64,000 nucleotides of DNA from Nocardia jejuensis NBRC 103114 (GTDB taxonomy: Bacteria > Actinomycetota > Actinomycetes > Mycobacteriales > Mycobacteriaceae): contig NZ_BDBU01000037.1 in assembly GCF_001613145.1 (NCBI RefSeq), positions 85,235 through 149,234 on the forward strand, in the 5' to 3' direction. A model generated the notes under the pieces. It was not told the DNA's origin. It did no database searches and saw nothing but the letters and a program-made list of their open reading frames with translations. A program made the translations under genes and the position numbers. Positions within the stretch are counted from its first letter, which is position 1. The number at the start of each line of letters is the position of its first letter. Shown in pieces: positions 42,855 to 51,053 of the stretch.

Positions 42855-42882
42855 AAGGCCCGGTCCCTGGGGACCGGGCCTT
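42855..42882 (+). terminator. Terminator of the oleate hydratase operon
   Basis: AAGGCCCGGTCCC (42855-42867) pairs with GGGACCGGGCCTT (42870-42882), 13 base pairs, followed by T and CCC. Confidence 0.75.
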
Positions 42883-42973
42883 TCCCGTTGTCCGGCCCAA
42901 CTCCGGACCACGCCAACCTACCTGGTGTTATGCGCCCAGTCACATCGAGTGGTCGCGATCACACATACTCACG

Positions 42974-42986
42974 GCTATCGAATAGC
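42974..42986. promoter_or_regulatory. Small palindrome GCTAT-CGA-ATAGC
   Basis: Perfect 5-3-5 palindrome in the 250-base gene-free region upstream of the mycolyltransferase-like gene. Weak evidence for an operator. Confidence 0.25.
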
Positions 42987-43140
42987 AACATCTTCGGCCC
43001 ATCGGGCGATAGGTACTTCGAGCTAGCGCGACAACGACTTCGGGTCGCTGCCGCGCCCATGCACGTATTGCCCGGTGCGGGGACCGGTTCCGGACGACCC
43101 TGCGGTCTCGTCACCGCTCGAGCGAAAGGATCGGCACACT

Positions 43141-44205
43141 ATGCGATCGACCCGAAGACAGTCGGATTCACCGCCGGCAGCATCCGCGAAGGCGTTGCGG
43201 CGCACGGTCCTGGGAGTCACCCTCGCCATGATCGCATCGCTGGTCACGGCGATTTCCGGGAGTGCGGCAACGGCTTCGGCGGCGTTCAACCCGGCCGCCT
43301 TCGACTTCTGGGTCGACTCCCCCGCCATGGGTCCGATCAAGACGCGCGTGCTGCGCGCCGCGGACGGCAACACCAATCGCGTCGTGTACGTGCTCGACGG
43401 CATGCGTGCCCGCGAAGACCTCAACGGCTGGGAGATCGAGACCAATGTCGCCGAGACCCTGGCGAGTTGGAACATCAATGTCGTGATGCCGGTCGGCGGC
43501 CAGTCCAGCTTCTACGCGGACTGGAACGCCCCGAGTTCGTTCTTCGGCATCCCGCCAGGCACCGGTTCGGGCAATACCGGTTCCGGTGCGACCGACACGC
43601 TGTCCGGCGGGCCCGGCAAGAGCTACCGGTACGAGTGGGAGACCTTCCTGAACCGCGATCTGCGCGGGGCGCTGCGAGACCGGCTGGGCTTCAACCCGAA
43701 TCGCAACGGCGTCTTCGGACTCTCCACCGGCGGCAGCGCGGCCCTGACCCTGGCCGCCTATCACCCCGACCAGTTCAGCTTCGCCGGATCCTTCTCCGGT
43801 TACCTGAACAACTCCGCTCCCGGCATGCGTGAGGCCATCCGCATCGGCATGATCGACGCCGGCGGCTACAACGTCGATTCCATGGCTCCGCCGTGGGGTC
43901 CGCAGTGGCTGCACATGGACCCCTTCGTCTTCGCACCGAACCTGGTGGCCAACAACACCCGGCTCTACATCGCCGCCGCCAGCGGTCGCCCCACCGCCAA
44001 CGACGGACCCAACTTCGGCACCGTGAACGGCATGGCCCTCGAGGCACTGGCGCTGGTGAACACGCGAGCCTTCCAGGCCCGCATGGCCACCCTGGGCGGC
44101 GGCAATGCCGCGTGGTCCTTCCCCGCCTTCGGCATCCACGCCTGGAACACCTGGCAGGACGAGGCCAACCGCATGCTCCCCGACCTGTCCGCCAATATCG
44201 GCTAG
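43141..44205 (+). CDS. Secreted esterase, antigen-85/mycolyltransferase-like
   Basis: 354 residues. A long Arg-containing N-terminus and hydrophobic segment end in SGSAATASA, so it is secreted. The alpha/beta-hydrolase domain has RVVYVLDGMRAR, VMPVGGQSSFYADW, and the nucleophile motif FGLSTGGSAAL near residue 193; AFGIHAWNTWQ carries the likely catalytic His. It matches the Fbp/antigen-85 mycolyltransferases that attach mycolic acids to arabinogalactan or trehalose. Start ATG 43141 has GAAAGGA upstream. The presence of such a gene supports a mycolate-bearing host. Confidence 0.88.
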   Translation: MRSTRRQSDSPPAASAKALRRTVLGVTLAMIASLVTAISGSAATASAAFNPAAFDFWVDSPAMGPIKTRVLRAADGNTNRVVYVLDGMRAREDLNGWEIETNVAETLASWNINVVMPVGGQSSFYADWNAPSSFFGIPPGTGSGNTGSGATDTLSGGPGKSYRYEWETFLNRDLRGALRDRLGFNPNRNGVFGLSTGGSAALTLAAYHPDQFSFAGSFSGYLNNSAPGMREAIRIGMIDAGGYNVDSMAPPWGPQWLHMDPFVFAPNLVANNTRLYIAAASGRPTANDGPNFGTVNGMALEALALVNTRAFQARMATLGGGNAAWSFPAFGIHAWNTWQDEANRMLPDLSANIG

Positions 44206-44350
44206 GTCCGAGTCTCAGGGCTGGGTCCCAGTCTCAGCGCCAGGACCAAGTCTCGGATCGTCGAGCGATCCGCACGAGGGATGACCGCACTGCCGCTCGG
44301 TTCCGCCGGGTCTTTCCCGGGCCGACCCACGCCGCCGGGCAGCAGTGCGG

Positions 44351-45256
44351 TCAGTCCGCGCAGTCGCGCCAGACCTCGGCCACCTGCACCAGGCGGGCCC
44401 GTATCCGGTCCACGTGCGGACGCGCCTGACCACCGACGCGCCTGGCGAGGAAGACCGTATTGATCGGCGAGTCCTGCGGATCGAGCAGGGTCACCAATCC
44501 GCCCACCGCCAATTCCCGTTCGCAGAGATAGCGCGGCAGCACCGTCAGACCCGCACCCGCCGTCGCCGCGGAGAGCAGTGCCCGCAGATCGGGAATCACC
44601 AGGGCGGGTTCCGCTTCCAGCCGGGTGTCGAACACGTGCCGCCAGTAGCGCCGCACGATCGGCAGATCGGCCGCGTAGGACAGCAGCGGGATTCCCTGGA
44701 AGTCGTTGTTTCGCAGGGTATTCGGATCGATCCGGGCCGCGACCTCCGGAGCCGCCACGAGGATGAACTCCTCGTCGGCCAGCGGTTCGGACAGCACCGC
44801 CCGGCCCCGGGGGCGAATGGTCGAGATGACCAGATCCAGCTTGCCCACCCGCAGATCGGCGAGCAGGTCGTCCGCCAGTCCCGTTGTGACGGTGAGCCTT
44901 ACACCATCGGCCAGCAGCGGAGCCAGGGACGGGAGCACCAGGGCCGCCAGCATCTCGGCAGGTCCGCCCAGCAGCACCGGTGGCTCGGGCGCCGGAGCCC
45001 GGCCGGGGTCGGGGTCCCCGATGACCGATGCCAGAGAGTCCAGCGGAACCGCCACCCGCGAGGCGAGATCGTGCGCGGCCGGGGTGGGCGTCACGCCGCG
45101 GGGCAGCCGCTCGAACAGCGGATGCCCGAGGTGCCGCTCGAGCGCCTGCAACTGAGTGGTGACCGTGGGCTGGGACAGACCGACCTGGGCCGCCGCGGCG
45201 GTGATGGATCCCGCCCGGTACACGGCCAGGAAGGTCCGCAGCTGCGACAAATCCAT
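44351..45256 (-). CDS. LysR-family transcriptional regulator
   Basis: About 301 residues. Classic LysR HTH at the N-terminus (MDLSQLRTFLAVYRAGSITA, AAAQVGLSQPTVTTQLQALE, RHLGHPLFERLPRGVTPT), then a substrate-binding domain with LTVLPRYLCER. ATG 45256 starts at the conserved position; an upstream in-frame start (45313) is unlikely. Divergent from the PfpI/TetR pair with a LysR-type box between, so that pair is the likely target. Confidence 0.9.
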   Translation of the reverse strand: MDLSQLRTFLAVYRAGSITAAAAQVGLSQPTVTTQLQALERHLGHPLFERLPRGVTPTPAAHDLASRVAVPLDSLASVIGDPDPGRAPAPEPPVLLGGPAEMLAALVLPSLAPLLADGVRLTVTTGLADDLLADLRVGKLDLVISTIRPRGRAVLSEPLADEEFILVAAPEVAARIDPNTLRNNDFQGIPLLSYAADLPIVRRYWRHVFDTRLEAEPALVIPDLRALLSAATAGAGLTVLPRYLCERELAVGGLVTLLDPQDSPINTVFLARRVGGQARPHVDRIRARLVQVAEVWRDCAD

Positions 45257-45283
45257 GGATCCATCGGCCTGCCTATGTCTCAT

Positions 45284-45297
45284 ATAGGCGAGTCTAT
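45284..45297. promoter_or_regulatory. LysR-type box ATAG-N6-CTAT
   Basis: The palindrome ATAG, six bases, CTAT agrees with the ATA-N-TAT/T-N11-A pattern bound by LysR proteins, 28 bases upstream of the LysR start. Confidence 0.5.
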
Positions 45298-45362
45298 TGG
45301 TCATCTGATGCATGAGTGCCTAGCGTGAGTCTCACGACGAACTGACATTCCGTATGGAAAAC

Positions 45363-45396
45363 GTCAGTACGTCGAGAAAGTCAGTACGTCGAGAAA
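45363..45396. repeat. 17-bp perfect tandem duplication in the PfpI promoter
   Basis: GTCAGTACGTCGAGAAA occurs twice, at 45363-45379 and 45380-45396, directly before the RBS of the PfpI gene. A recent duplication or paired activator sites. Confidence 0.7.
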
Positions 45397-45424
45397 TCAG
45401 ACCACCGAAGCAGGGAGTATTCGA

Positions 45425-46117
45425 ATGGCGAAGATCCTGTTCGTGATGACCGGCGCCGATCATTGGACGCTGGCCGATGGAAGCACACACCCGACCGGGT
45501 ACTGGGCCGAGGAGTTCGCGGCCCCCTACGACGCGTTCACCGCGGCCGGTCACGAGATCGTGGTGGCCACGCCCGGCGGGGTGACGCCGACGGTCGATCG
45601 GGGCAGCCTCGCGCCCGATGCCAACGGCGGGCCGGAGGGTGCGGAGAAGGTCGCCGAAACCCTCCGCAAGGCAAGCGAATTGAGCACGCCGATCCGGCTC
45701 GAGGACGTGAAGCTCGACGAGTACGACGCCGTCTACTATCCGGGTGGCCACGGCCCGATGGAGGATCTGGCGGTCAGCGCCGACTCCGGTCGACTGCTGA
45801 ACGCGGCGCTGGCCTCGGGCAAGCCGCTGGGCGTGGTGTGCCATGCCCCGGCCGCACTCCTGGCCACCGCCGATGCCGAGGGCAATTCCCCCTTCGCCGG
45901 ATATCGCCTCACCGGATTCACCAATGCCGAAGAGAGGCAGGCGGGCTGGGCCGACAAGGCCAAGTGGCTGCTGCAGGACCGGGTCACCGCGCTCGGCACC
46001 GACTTCCGCGAGGGTGAGCCCTGGGCTCCGCACGTCGAGGTGGACCGCAACCTGTTCACCGGTCAGAATCCCGCATCGTCCGCCCCGCTCGCCGCGGAGC
46101 TGCTCGAAGCGCTCTGA
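45425..46117 (+). CDS. DJ-1/PfpI-family (type 1 glutamine amidotransferase-like) protein
   Basis: 230 residues. ILFVMTGADHWTLADGSTHP, VYYPGGHGPMEDLA and the nucleophile elbow GVVCHAPAALL with the active Cys; a conserved tail FTGQNPASSAPLA. The length and motif set match the Hsp31-like glyoxalase/deglycase group that detoxifies methylglyoxal. Start ATG 45425 has AGGGAG eight bases upstream. A TetR gene follows five bases later. Confidence 0.9.
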   Translation: MAKILFVMTGADHWTLADGSTHPTGYWAEEFAAPYDAFTAAGHEIVVATPGGVTPTVDRGSLAPDANGGPEGAEKVAETLRKASELSTPIRLEDVKLDEYDAVYYPGGHGPMEDLAVSADSGRLLNAALASGKPLGVVCHAPAALLATADAEGNSPFAGYRLTGFTNAEERQAGWADKAKWLLQDRVTALGTDFREGEPWAPHVEVDRNLFTGQNPASSAPLAAELLEAL

Positions 46118-46122
46118 TCGGC

Positions 46123-46686
46123 ATGGCCACGGACCGGACCGCGGACGTGCTCGACGCCACCCTGCGCTGCCTGCTGCGCTACGGGGCGCGGCGCACCACC
46201 ATGGACGATATCGCTTCCGAGACAGGCGTTTCCCGGTCCGCGGTCTACCAGTACGTGCGCAACAAGGACGATGCCGTGCGGCGGCTCGCCGAGCGGCTGC
46301 ACGACCGGGCGCTGTCACAGGCCCGCGCGGCCGCCGAGACCGACGACCCGCTCGCGGATCGCGTATTCGGAATCCTCGACGCCAAGTTCGAGCTGGCCGC
46401 GGGACCGTTCGGCGAATCCCCGCACGCCGCGGAGATTCTCGACGAGCAGGCGCGGCTCTGCGGCGATATCTGCCGCAGCTTCACCGGCGATCTGCACGGA
46501 CTGCTCACCGATGTCCTCACCGGCGCGGACATCGAGCGCCCGGCCGATGCCGCACAGATCCTGCTGGCCACCACCATCGGACTGCTCTCGACGGGTCGGC
46601 GGGATCTGCTGCGCCACGCGACCGACACCGTGCTCGTCGGCCTCGGCACGAACTCCGCCTACCGCGACGCCGGGCTGCCTTCCTGA
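46123..46686 (+). CDS. TetR-family transcriptional regulator
   Basis: 187 residues. HTH: VLDATLRCLLRYGARRTTMD, DIASETGVSRSAVYQYVRNK. Co-transcribed with the PfpI gene. It may control that unit, the SnoaL-like gene just downstream (with its CAACTAGTTG palindrome), or both. Confidence 0.9.
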   Translation: MATDRTADVLDATLRCLLRYGARRTTMDDIASETGVSRSAVYQYVRNKDDAVRRLAERLHDRALSQARAAAETDDPLADRVFGILDAKFELAAGPFGESPHAAEILDEQARLCGDICRSFTGDLHGLLTDVLTGADIERPADAAQILLATTIGLLSTGRRDLLRHATDTVLVGLGTNSAYRDAGLPS

Positions 46687-46781
46687 GCGGCGTCGAACCC
46701 ATCTCCGTACCCGCGGCCGCACGCCTCGGAGCACTCTGGACAAGCTCGTATCGCTGGGGATAGGTTCGAGGGGTCCATATG

Positions 46782-46791
46782 CAACTAGTTG
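46782..46791. promoter_or_regulatory. CAACTAGTTG palindrome upstream of SnoaL-like gene
   Basis: A perfect 10-base palindrome 18 bases from the start codon. With flanks TG and AG it misses the KstR consensus TnnAACnnGTTnnA by the last base only; it also fits generic MarR/TetR sites. Confidence 0.45.
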
Positions 46792-46808
46792 AGTATCAGA
46801 GGTGGGAT

Positions 46809-47222
46809 ATGCATCCGTTCCGCGCTGCCGTCGAGGCCCGCGACGATGTCGCCATCCAGGCGCTGCTGGCCGACGATGTCGTGTTCACCAGTCCGGTCGC
46901 CTTCAAGCCGTATCCGGGCAAGGCCATCACCGCGGCCATCCTGCGCACGGTGATCCAGGTGTTCCAGGATTTCCGCTACGTGCGCGAGATCGGTGCGGAC
47001 GGCGGCCGTGATCACGCGCTGATCTTCGAGGCCACGGTCGACGGCAAATTCGTCAACGGCTGCGATTTCCTGCACTTCGACGACGAGGGCAAGATCGACG
47101 AATTCACGGTCATGGTGCGCCCGCTCTCGGCCGCGAACGCTCTGGCCGCCGCCATGGGCGAGCGCTTCGAGCAGATCCAGGCCGACGCCGTGGCCTACCT
47201 GGACGCGGCCGCTGCGGAGTAG
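46809..47222 (+). CDS. SnoaL/NTF2-like domain protein
   Basis: 137 residues of the cone-shaped NTF2/SnoaL fold: HPFRAAVEARDDVAIQALLA, DDVVFTSPVAFKPYPGKAI, IFEATVDGKFVNGCDFLHFD, DEGKIDEFTVMVRPLSAANA. The family covers ketosteroid isomerase-like and polyketide cyclase-like enzymes and ligand-binding proteins; the activity is unknown. ATG 46809 has AGAGGTGGG upstream; the frame is open to 46779 but that would overlap the palindrome. Confidence 0.85.
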   Translation: MHPFRAAVEARDDVAIQALLADDVVFTSPVAFKPYPGKAITAAILRTVIQVFQDFRYVREIGADGGRDHALIFEATVDGKFVNGCDFLHFDDEGKIDEFTVMVRPLSAANALAAAMGERFEQIQADAVAYLDAAAAE

Positions 47223-47325
47223 CCGCAAAGGTTTACCCGCTGTCCACCGATCCGCCGCGACCGCGTTCCTCGGGAATGGTCCAGTCGTATTTCGCAGTCG
47301 TAGTTCGGCGAAGGGGCGATATCGC

Positions 47326-48120
47326 ATGGGCGATGGCCGGTACACGCGCTATGTGGCGCTGGGCGACAGCCAGACCGAGGGCGTCGGGGACGGCAACGAC
47401 GCCACCGGGCTGCGCGGCTGGGCGGATCGGCTCGCGGAGAAGGTGGCGCACACCAACCCCGAGTTGCAGTACGCCAATCTCGCGGTGCGCGGGAAACTGG
47501 CGCGCCAGATCCGCACCACGCAGCTCGACGTCGCGCTCGCTCTGCGCCCGGATCTGGTCACCGTGGTCGCGGGCATGAACGATCTGCTGCGCCCGCGCTT
47601 CGACGCCGACGAGGTGGCCGCCGATGTGGCCGCCATGTTCGCGGCGCTCACCGCCCAGGGCGCGGTGGTGGCGACGCTGACCTTCCCGGACGTCGCGCGC
47701 AATATTCCGCTGGCCCGACTGGTGCGCGGGCGGCTCGCCGCGATGAACGACCGGATCCGCGAGGCCGCCCGGCGGTACGGGGTGATCATCGCCGAGACCG
47801 GGCATCACCCGGTGGTGTCCGATCCGCGCATGTGGGCCTTCGACCGTCTGCACGCCAGCCCGCTCGGGCATCAGCGCATCGCCGAGGCCGTCGCGGAGGC
47901 GCTGCGCCTGCCCGGCAGCGACGATTCCTGGACACGGCCGCTGACCCCGCCGCTGCCGAACCGCGATCCGGTGAGCGTGATCGCCGGTGAATTCCGGTGG
48001 GCGGCAGCCGCTCTCATGCCCTGGGCGATGCACCGGGTGCAGGGCCGGTCCTCCGGCGATCGCCGGATCGCCAAAAGGCCCAGCCCGCTACCGATTTCGC
48101 CTCAGACGTTGACCCCGTAG
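47326..48120 (+). CDS. SGNH/GDSL-family hydrolase (cytosolic type)
   Basis: 264 residues without a signal peptide. Block I VALGDSQTEGVGDG, block III VVAGMNDLLRP and block V DRLHASPLGHQRIA hold the Ser, Asn and Asp/His. Likely esterase or acyl hydrolase. Its 3' end overlaps the convergent TerD gene by 19 bases; the tail after about residue 215 is poorly conserved and basic. Confidence 0.87.
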   Translation: MGDGRYTRYVALGDSQTEGVGDGNDATGLRGWADRLAEKVAHTNPELQYANLAVRGKLARQIRTTQLDVALALRPDLVTVVAGMNDLLRPRFDADEVAADVAAMFAALTAQGAVVATLTFPDVARNIPLARLVRGRLAAMNDRIREAARRYGVIIAETGHHPVVSDPRMWAFDRLHASPLGHQRIAEAVAEALRLPGSDDSWTRPLTPPLPNRDPVSVIAGEFRWAAAALMPWAMHRVQGRSSGDRRIAKRPSPLPISPQTLTP

Positions 48121-48677
48121 TCCCTGGCGATACCCGCGAGGCCCGAGGCGTAGCCCTGCCCGATGGCGCGGAACTTCCATTCGTTGCCGTGCCGGTACAG
48201 CTCGCCGAAGACCATGGCGGTCTCGGTGGAGGCGTCCTCGGTGAGATCGAAGCGGGTCAGCTCCGAGCCGGTGGCCTGATCCACCACCCGGATATAGGCA
48301 TTGCGGACCTGCCCGAACGCCTGCCGCCGCGCCTCGGCCTCGTAGATGGAGACCGGGAAGAAGATATTGGTGATCGTCGGCGGCATAGCGGCCAGGTCGA
48401 CATTGATCACCTCGTCGTCGCCCTCGCCCTCACCGGTGAGATTGTCGCCGGTGTGCTCGATGGTGCCCTCGGGTGAGCGCAGATTGTTGTAGAACACGAA
48501 GTGCTGATCCGAGAGCACCCGCTGATTCGAGCCGCACGCCATCGCGCTGGCGTCCAGGTCGAAATCGGCTCCGGTGGTGGCCCGTACGTCCCACCCGAGT
48601 GCGACCGCCACCTTTGTCAGATTCGGTGCCTGTTTCGACAGTGAGACATTGCCGCCCTTGGCCAAGGTGACACTCAT
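48102..48677 (-). CDS. terD: TerD-family protein (canonical)
   Basis: 191 residues, the standard length. MSVTLAKGGNVSLSKQAPNL start, DFDLDASAMACG, NLTGEGEGDDEVINVDLAAM and WKFRAIGQGYASGLAGIARD match TerD, a calcium-binding tellurite/stress protein. ATG 48677 has AAGGA eight bases upstream and gives the normal N-terminus. However, the frame stays open for another 92 codons upstream to 48953 with strong coding bias (see separate entry), so a longer form is possible. Confidence 0.88.
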   Translation of the reverse strand: MSVTLAKGGNVSLSKQAPNLTKVAVALGWDVRATTGADFDLDASAMACGSNQRVLSDQHFVFYNNLRSPEGTIEHTGDNLTGEGEGDDEVINVDLAAMPPTITNIFFPVSIYEAEARRQAFGQVRNAYIRVVDQATGSELTRFDLTEDASTETAMVFGELYRHGNEWKFRAIGQGYASGLAGIARDYGVNV

Positions 48678-48953
48678 CGATCGTCCTTCCCTATCCCTGC
48701 GCTGTGCCTGCCCACTCGCCGATGTCAGCAGGCCGGCGTGGCCGCGATCGAGCTGATCGGCGATGACGGTGATGCGGCGTTGCAGGCCGAGCAACTCGAC
48801 CAGATCCCGGTTCATGGGCAGGCCGCCGTCGGCCGCCTCCGTTGCCACCCGGACCGCTTCGTCGTGCGCGTCGAACAGGGCCGCGCGCAGTCGCACGGCC
48901 ATCTCCGCACGCGCCGAGACCGGCCGAGCCTGCGGTTCCCCCTTACCGAGCAT
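48678..48953 (-). other. In-frame 92-codon extension upstream of terD
   Basis: From ATG 48953 (or GTG 48956) the frame runs without a stop into terD. It encodes a helical, charged sequence (MAVRLRAALFDAHDEAVRVA, RDLVELLGLQRRITVIADQL) with normal actinobacterial codon use. Since it has no stop of its own it cannot be a separate gene; it is either an N-terminal domain of a longer TerD, or the remnant of a gene fused to terD by deletion. Confidence 0.5.
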
Positions 48954-49099
48954 CACACTTCAAAGATACCGGCCGCGATGCCCGGACCAGACGAATCGAC
49001 GCCGAATGGCCGGGCTTTCGGAAGCGGTCCGCGAAGGCACCGGACAACTCGGCCAAGTCGGTCAAATCGGTTCTGGCAAATCGGATCTCGCGAATCGAA

Positions 49100-50707
49100 C
49101 TAGGGCAGCAACGGGAGGTCCTGCCAGAAGTCGCAGCGATGATCCGAGGCGAAATCGCCGGACACCTCACTGTCCACCTGGCGGAACCTCAGCAGCGCCG
49201 GGGCGTCCGCGTCGTAGCGCGGCGCGGCCTCGAGTCCGGCCGGATCGGGGGCGCCGCCGATCACGAAGCGCGTCCAGTAGCGCCGCATCTCATCGGCGAG
49301 GCGGCGCTGATCCGCGCTCATGACCCCCTGCAGCAGGAATCCGGCGTTCGCCAGATCGAAAAGGGACGGCAGTTCGCCGCCGTGATACGCGCCCATCGGG
49401 AAGCTGCTGGGTGGCGCGAGTGCGGCCCGATCGTCGAATTCATAGACGTACGTGGGGTTTCGGCGGCTCAGGTCGCGGATCTGGTCGTGCAGGGCGCACA
49501 CCACCCGATCGGTCCAGGCGCGGGTCAGCGCCACGGCGGGCTGGGCGAATTCCGACACCGGATAACGCTGCGCCACCTGGTCGATCTGCCCGGTATCGAG
49601 CCCGTCCAGCGCGGCGGTCAGGGCGGTCCGGTAGTCGGCGGCCTCCAGCCGGGGGCCGAGCGGGATGCCGTACGACAGCCATGCCCAGAACGCCATCTCG
49701 TCGTGATTCGAGCCGACGAAGACCGGAACGTTCAGCAGGGCACCGGCTTTGAGGGCATCGCGGGGATCGCGCGCCAGCAGGTCGTTGCCGTACACCACCT
49801 TCGTCTGTTTCGGAGCCCGGTCGACCAGGGTCGCGGCCGGCAGCGCTCGCAGACACGCCGCGGCATCCGTTCCGCCGCAACCGACCTGCGCGGCCCAGTC
49901 GTCCCCGTTCGCCCGGGCGACGGACATCGGCACCGCACTGCACGGACCGCTCTGCATGACGGCGGCCTGGAACAGCCCGGTGGCTTCCGTGGTGGCCAGC
50001 AGTGCGCAGATCGAGATCGCCCCCGCCGATTCACCGGCCACGGTGACCCGCCCCGGATCACCCCCGAACGCCCCGATATTGCGCTGCACCCAGCGCAGCG
50101 CGGCCAGCTGATCCATCAGGCCGTAGTCCCCGGAGCCCGCTCCCTCGTCCAGGGCGCTCGCCGCCAGGAAGCCCAGCGCCCCCAGCCGGTAGTTGACGGT
50201 CACCACGATGACGCCAGCATCGTTCCGAGACACCAAAGGCGCTGCACCATAGGTACTTCCGTCACCCGTGGTGAGACCTCCGCCGTGCAGCCAGACCATC
50301 ACCGGCAGCGCGCGGCCGTCGGCGGGCACCGTGCGCGGCGTCCAGACATTGAGATACAGGCAGTCCTCCTGCGTGGAACGCAGCCCGCCGACACCGATCC
50401 CCTGCGCGCATTTCGACCCCGCGCCCGAGGCCTCGCGCACCCCGGGCCAGGCCGCGACGGGCTCAGGCGGCCGCCACCTGCGCTCACCGACAGGCGCTGC
50501 GGCATAGGGGATTCCCGCGAACAACCGATGATCCGCCCGGACCGTGCCGTGCAGTTGCCCCGAGTCCACCGCGACCAGATCGGGCGCATCCGCCGGCGTC
50601 GCCCGCCCGTTCGGCGCACCGCCCGCCAGTACCGCCAGCAGCATCACCGCGACCGGAACCACCCCGCGCGTCCACCGCCCCGCCCACTCCCGCTTCCGCA
50701 CGATCAC
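49100..50707 (-). CDS. Secreted type-B carboxylesterase/lipase
   Basis: About 535 residues. Signal peptide with Arg/Lys then VVPVAVMLLAVLAGG. RLFAGIPYAAAPVGERRWRP, EDCLYLNVWTP, oxyanion VWLHGGGL, nucleophile VTVAGESAGAISI, and catalytic His in YHGGELPSLF. This is the cholinesterase-like esterase family. Start GTG 50707 has AGGAGG upstream; the frame is open to 50935 but precedes the signal peptide. Divergent from the P450. Confidence 0.9.
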   Translation of the reverse strand: MIVRKREWAGRWTRGVVPVAVMLLAVLAGGAPNGRATPADAPDLVAVDSGQLHGTVRADHRLFAGIPYAAAPVGERRWRPPEPVAAWPGVREASGAGSKCAQGIGVGGLRSTQEDCLYLNVWTPRTVPADGRALPVMVWLHGGGLTTGDGSTYGAAPLVSRNDAGVIVVTVNYRLGALGFLAASALDEGAGSGDYGLMDQLAALRWVQRNIGAFGGDPGRVTVAGESAGAISICALLATTEATGLFQAAVMQSGPCSAVPMSVARANGDDWAAQVGCGGTDAAACLRALPAATLVDRAPKQTKVVYGNDLLARDPRDALKAGALLNVPVFVGSNHDEMAFWAWLSYGIPLGPRLEAADYRTALTAALDGLDTGQIDQVAQRYPVSEFAQPAVALTRAWTDRVVCALHDQIRDLSRRNPTYVYEFDDRAALAPPSSFPMGAYHGGELPSLFDLANAGFLLQGVMSADQRRLADEMRRYWTRFVIGGAPDPAGLEAAPRYDADAPALLRFRQVDSEVSGDFASDHRCDFWQDLPLLP

Positions 50708-51053
50708 CCGAGCCTCCTGGCCAGCAATGTGTTTCACGAACGCAGTTCGATGGTAGCCGTGCGTCTCAGACGCGCCGCCGGATTGCGATTCACCGCGTCG
50801 AGGTGCCGGGGCACGTCGACACCGGTCGATCGAGGCAGTCTCTGGACAGTCTCGAGCCAAGACAAATTGGCCCCGATGTCTCATTGCGTCAGCGCCGTGA
50901 ACAGTGTGAATGCGGATATTCCGACCTCGTCGCATGCCGCACTCCCGCCTGCTGTCTCATCCCGAGACGCTGCTTGACACTCGATTCACCCCGAGAAACC
51001 GTGTGCGTCAGCGAGACAGCCCCGCCTCGAACACCTCTGCCTTCGGAGAACCC
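50708..51053. other. Divergent promoter region between carboxylesterase and P450
   Basis: 346 bases without a gene. It contains the palindromes GCGTCTCAGACGC (50761-50773) and GTCTC-N5-GAGAC (50954-50968), a repeated TGCGTCAGCG (about 50884 and 51004), and a TTGACA -35-like element near 50974. Confidence 0.45.
50761..50773. promoter_or_regulatory. GCGTCTCAGACGC palindrome
   Basis: A perfect 6-1-6 palindrome 54 bases upstream of the carboxylesterase start, containing the same GTCTC/GAGAC core as the site at 50954-50968 in part. Confidence 0.35.

Noticed and set aside
41038..42900. 620-codon antisense frame across oleate hydratase
   Set aside because: The sense strand is unmistakable oleate hydratase.
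44221..44231. CTGGGTCCCAG as a terminator after the mycolyltransferase gene
   Set aside because: The stem is only five pairs with a one-base loop and no T-run.
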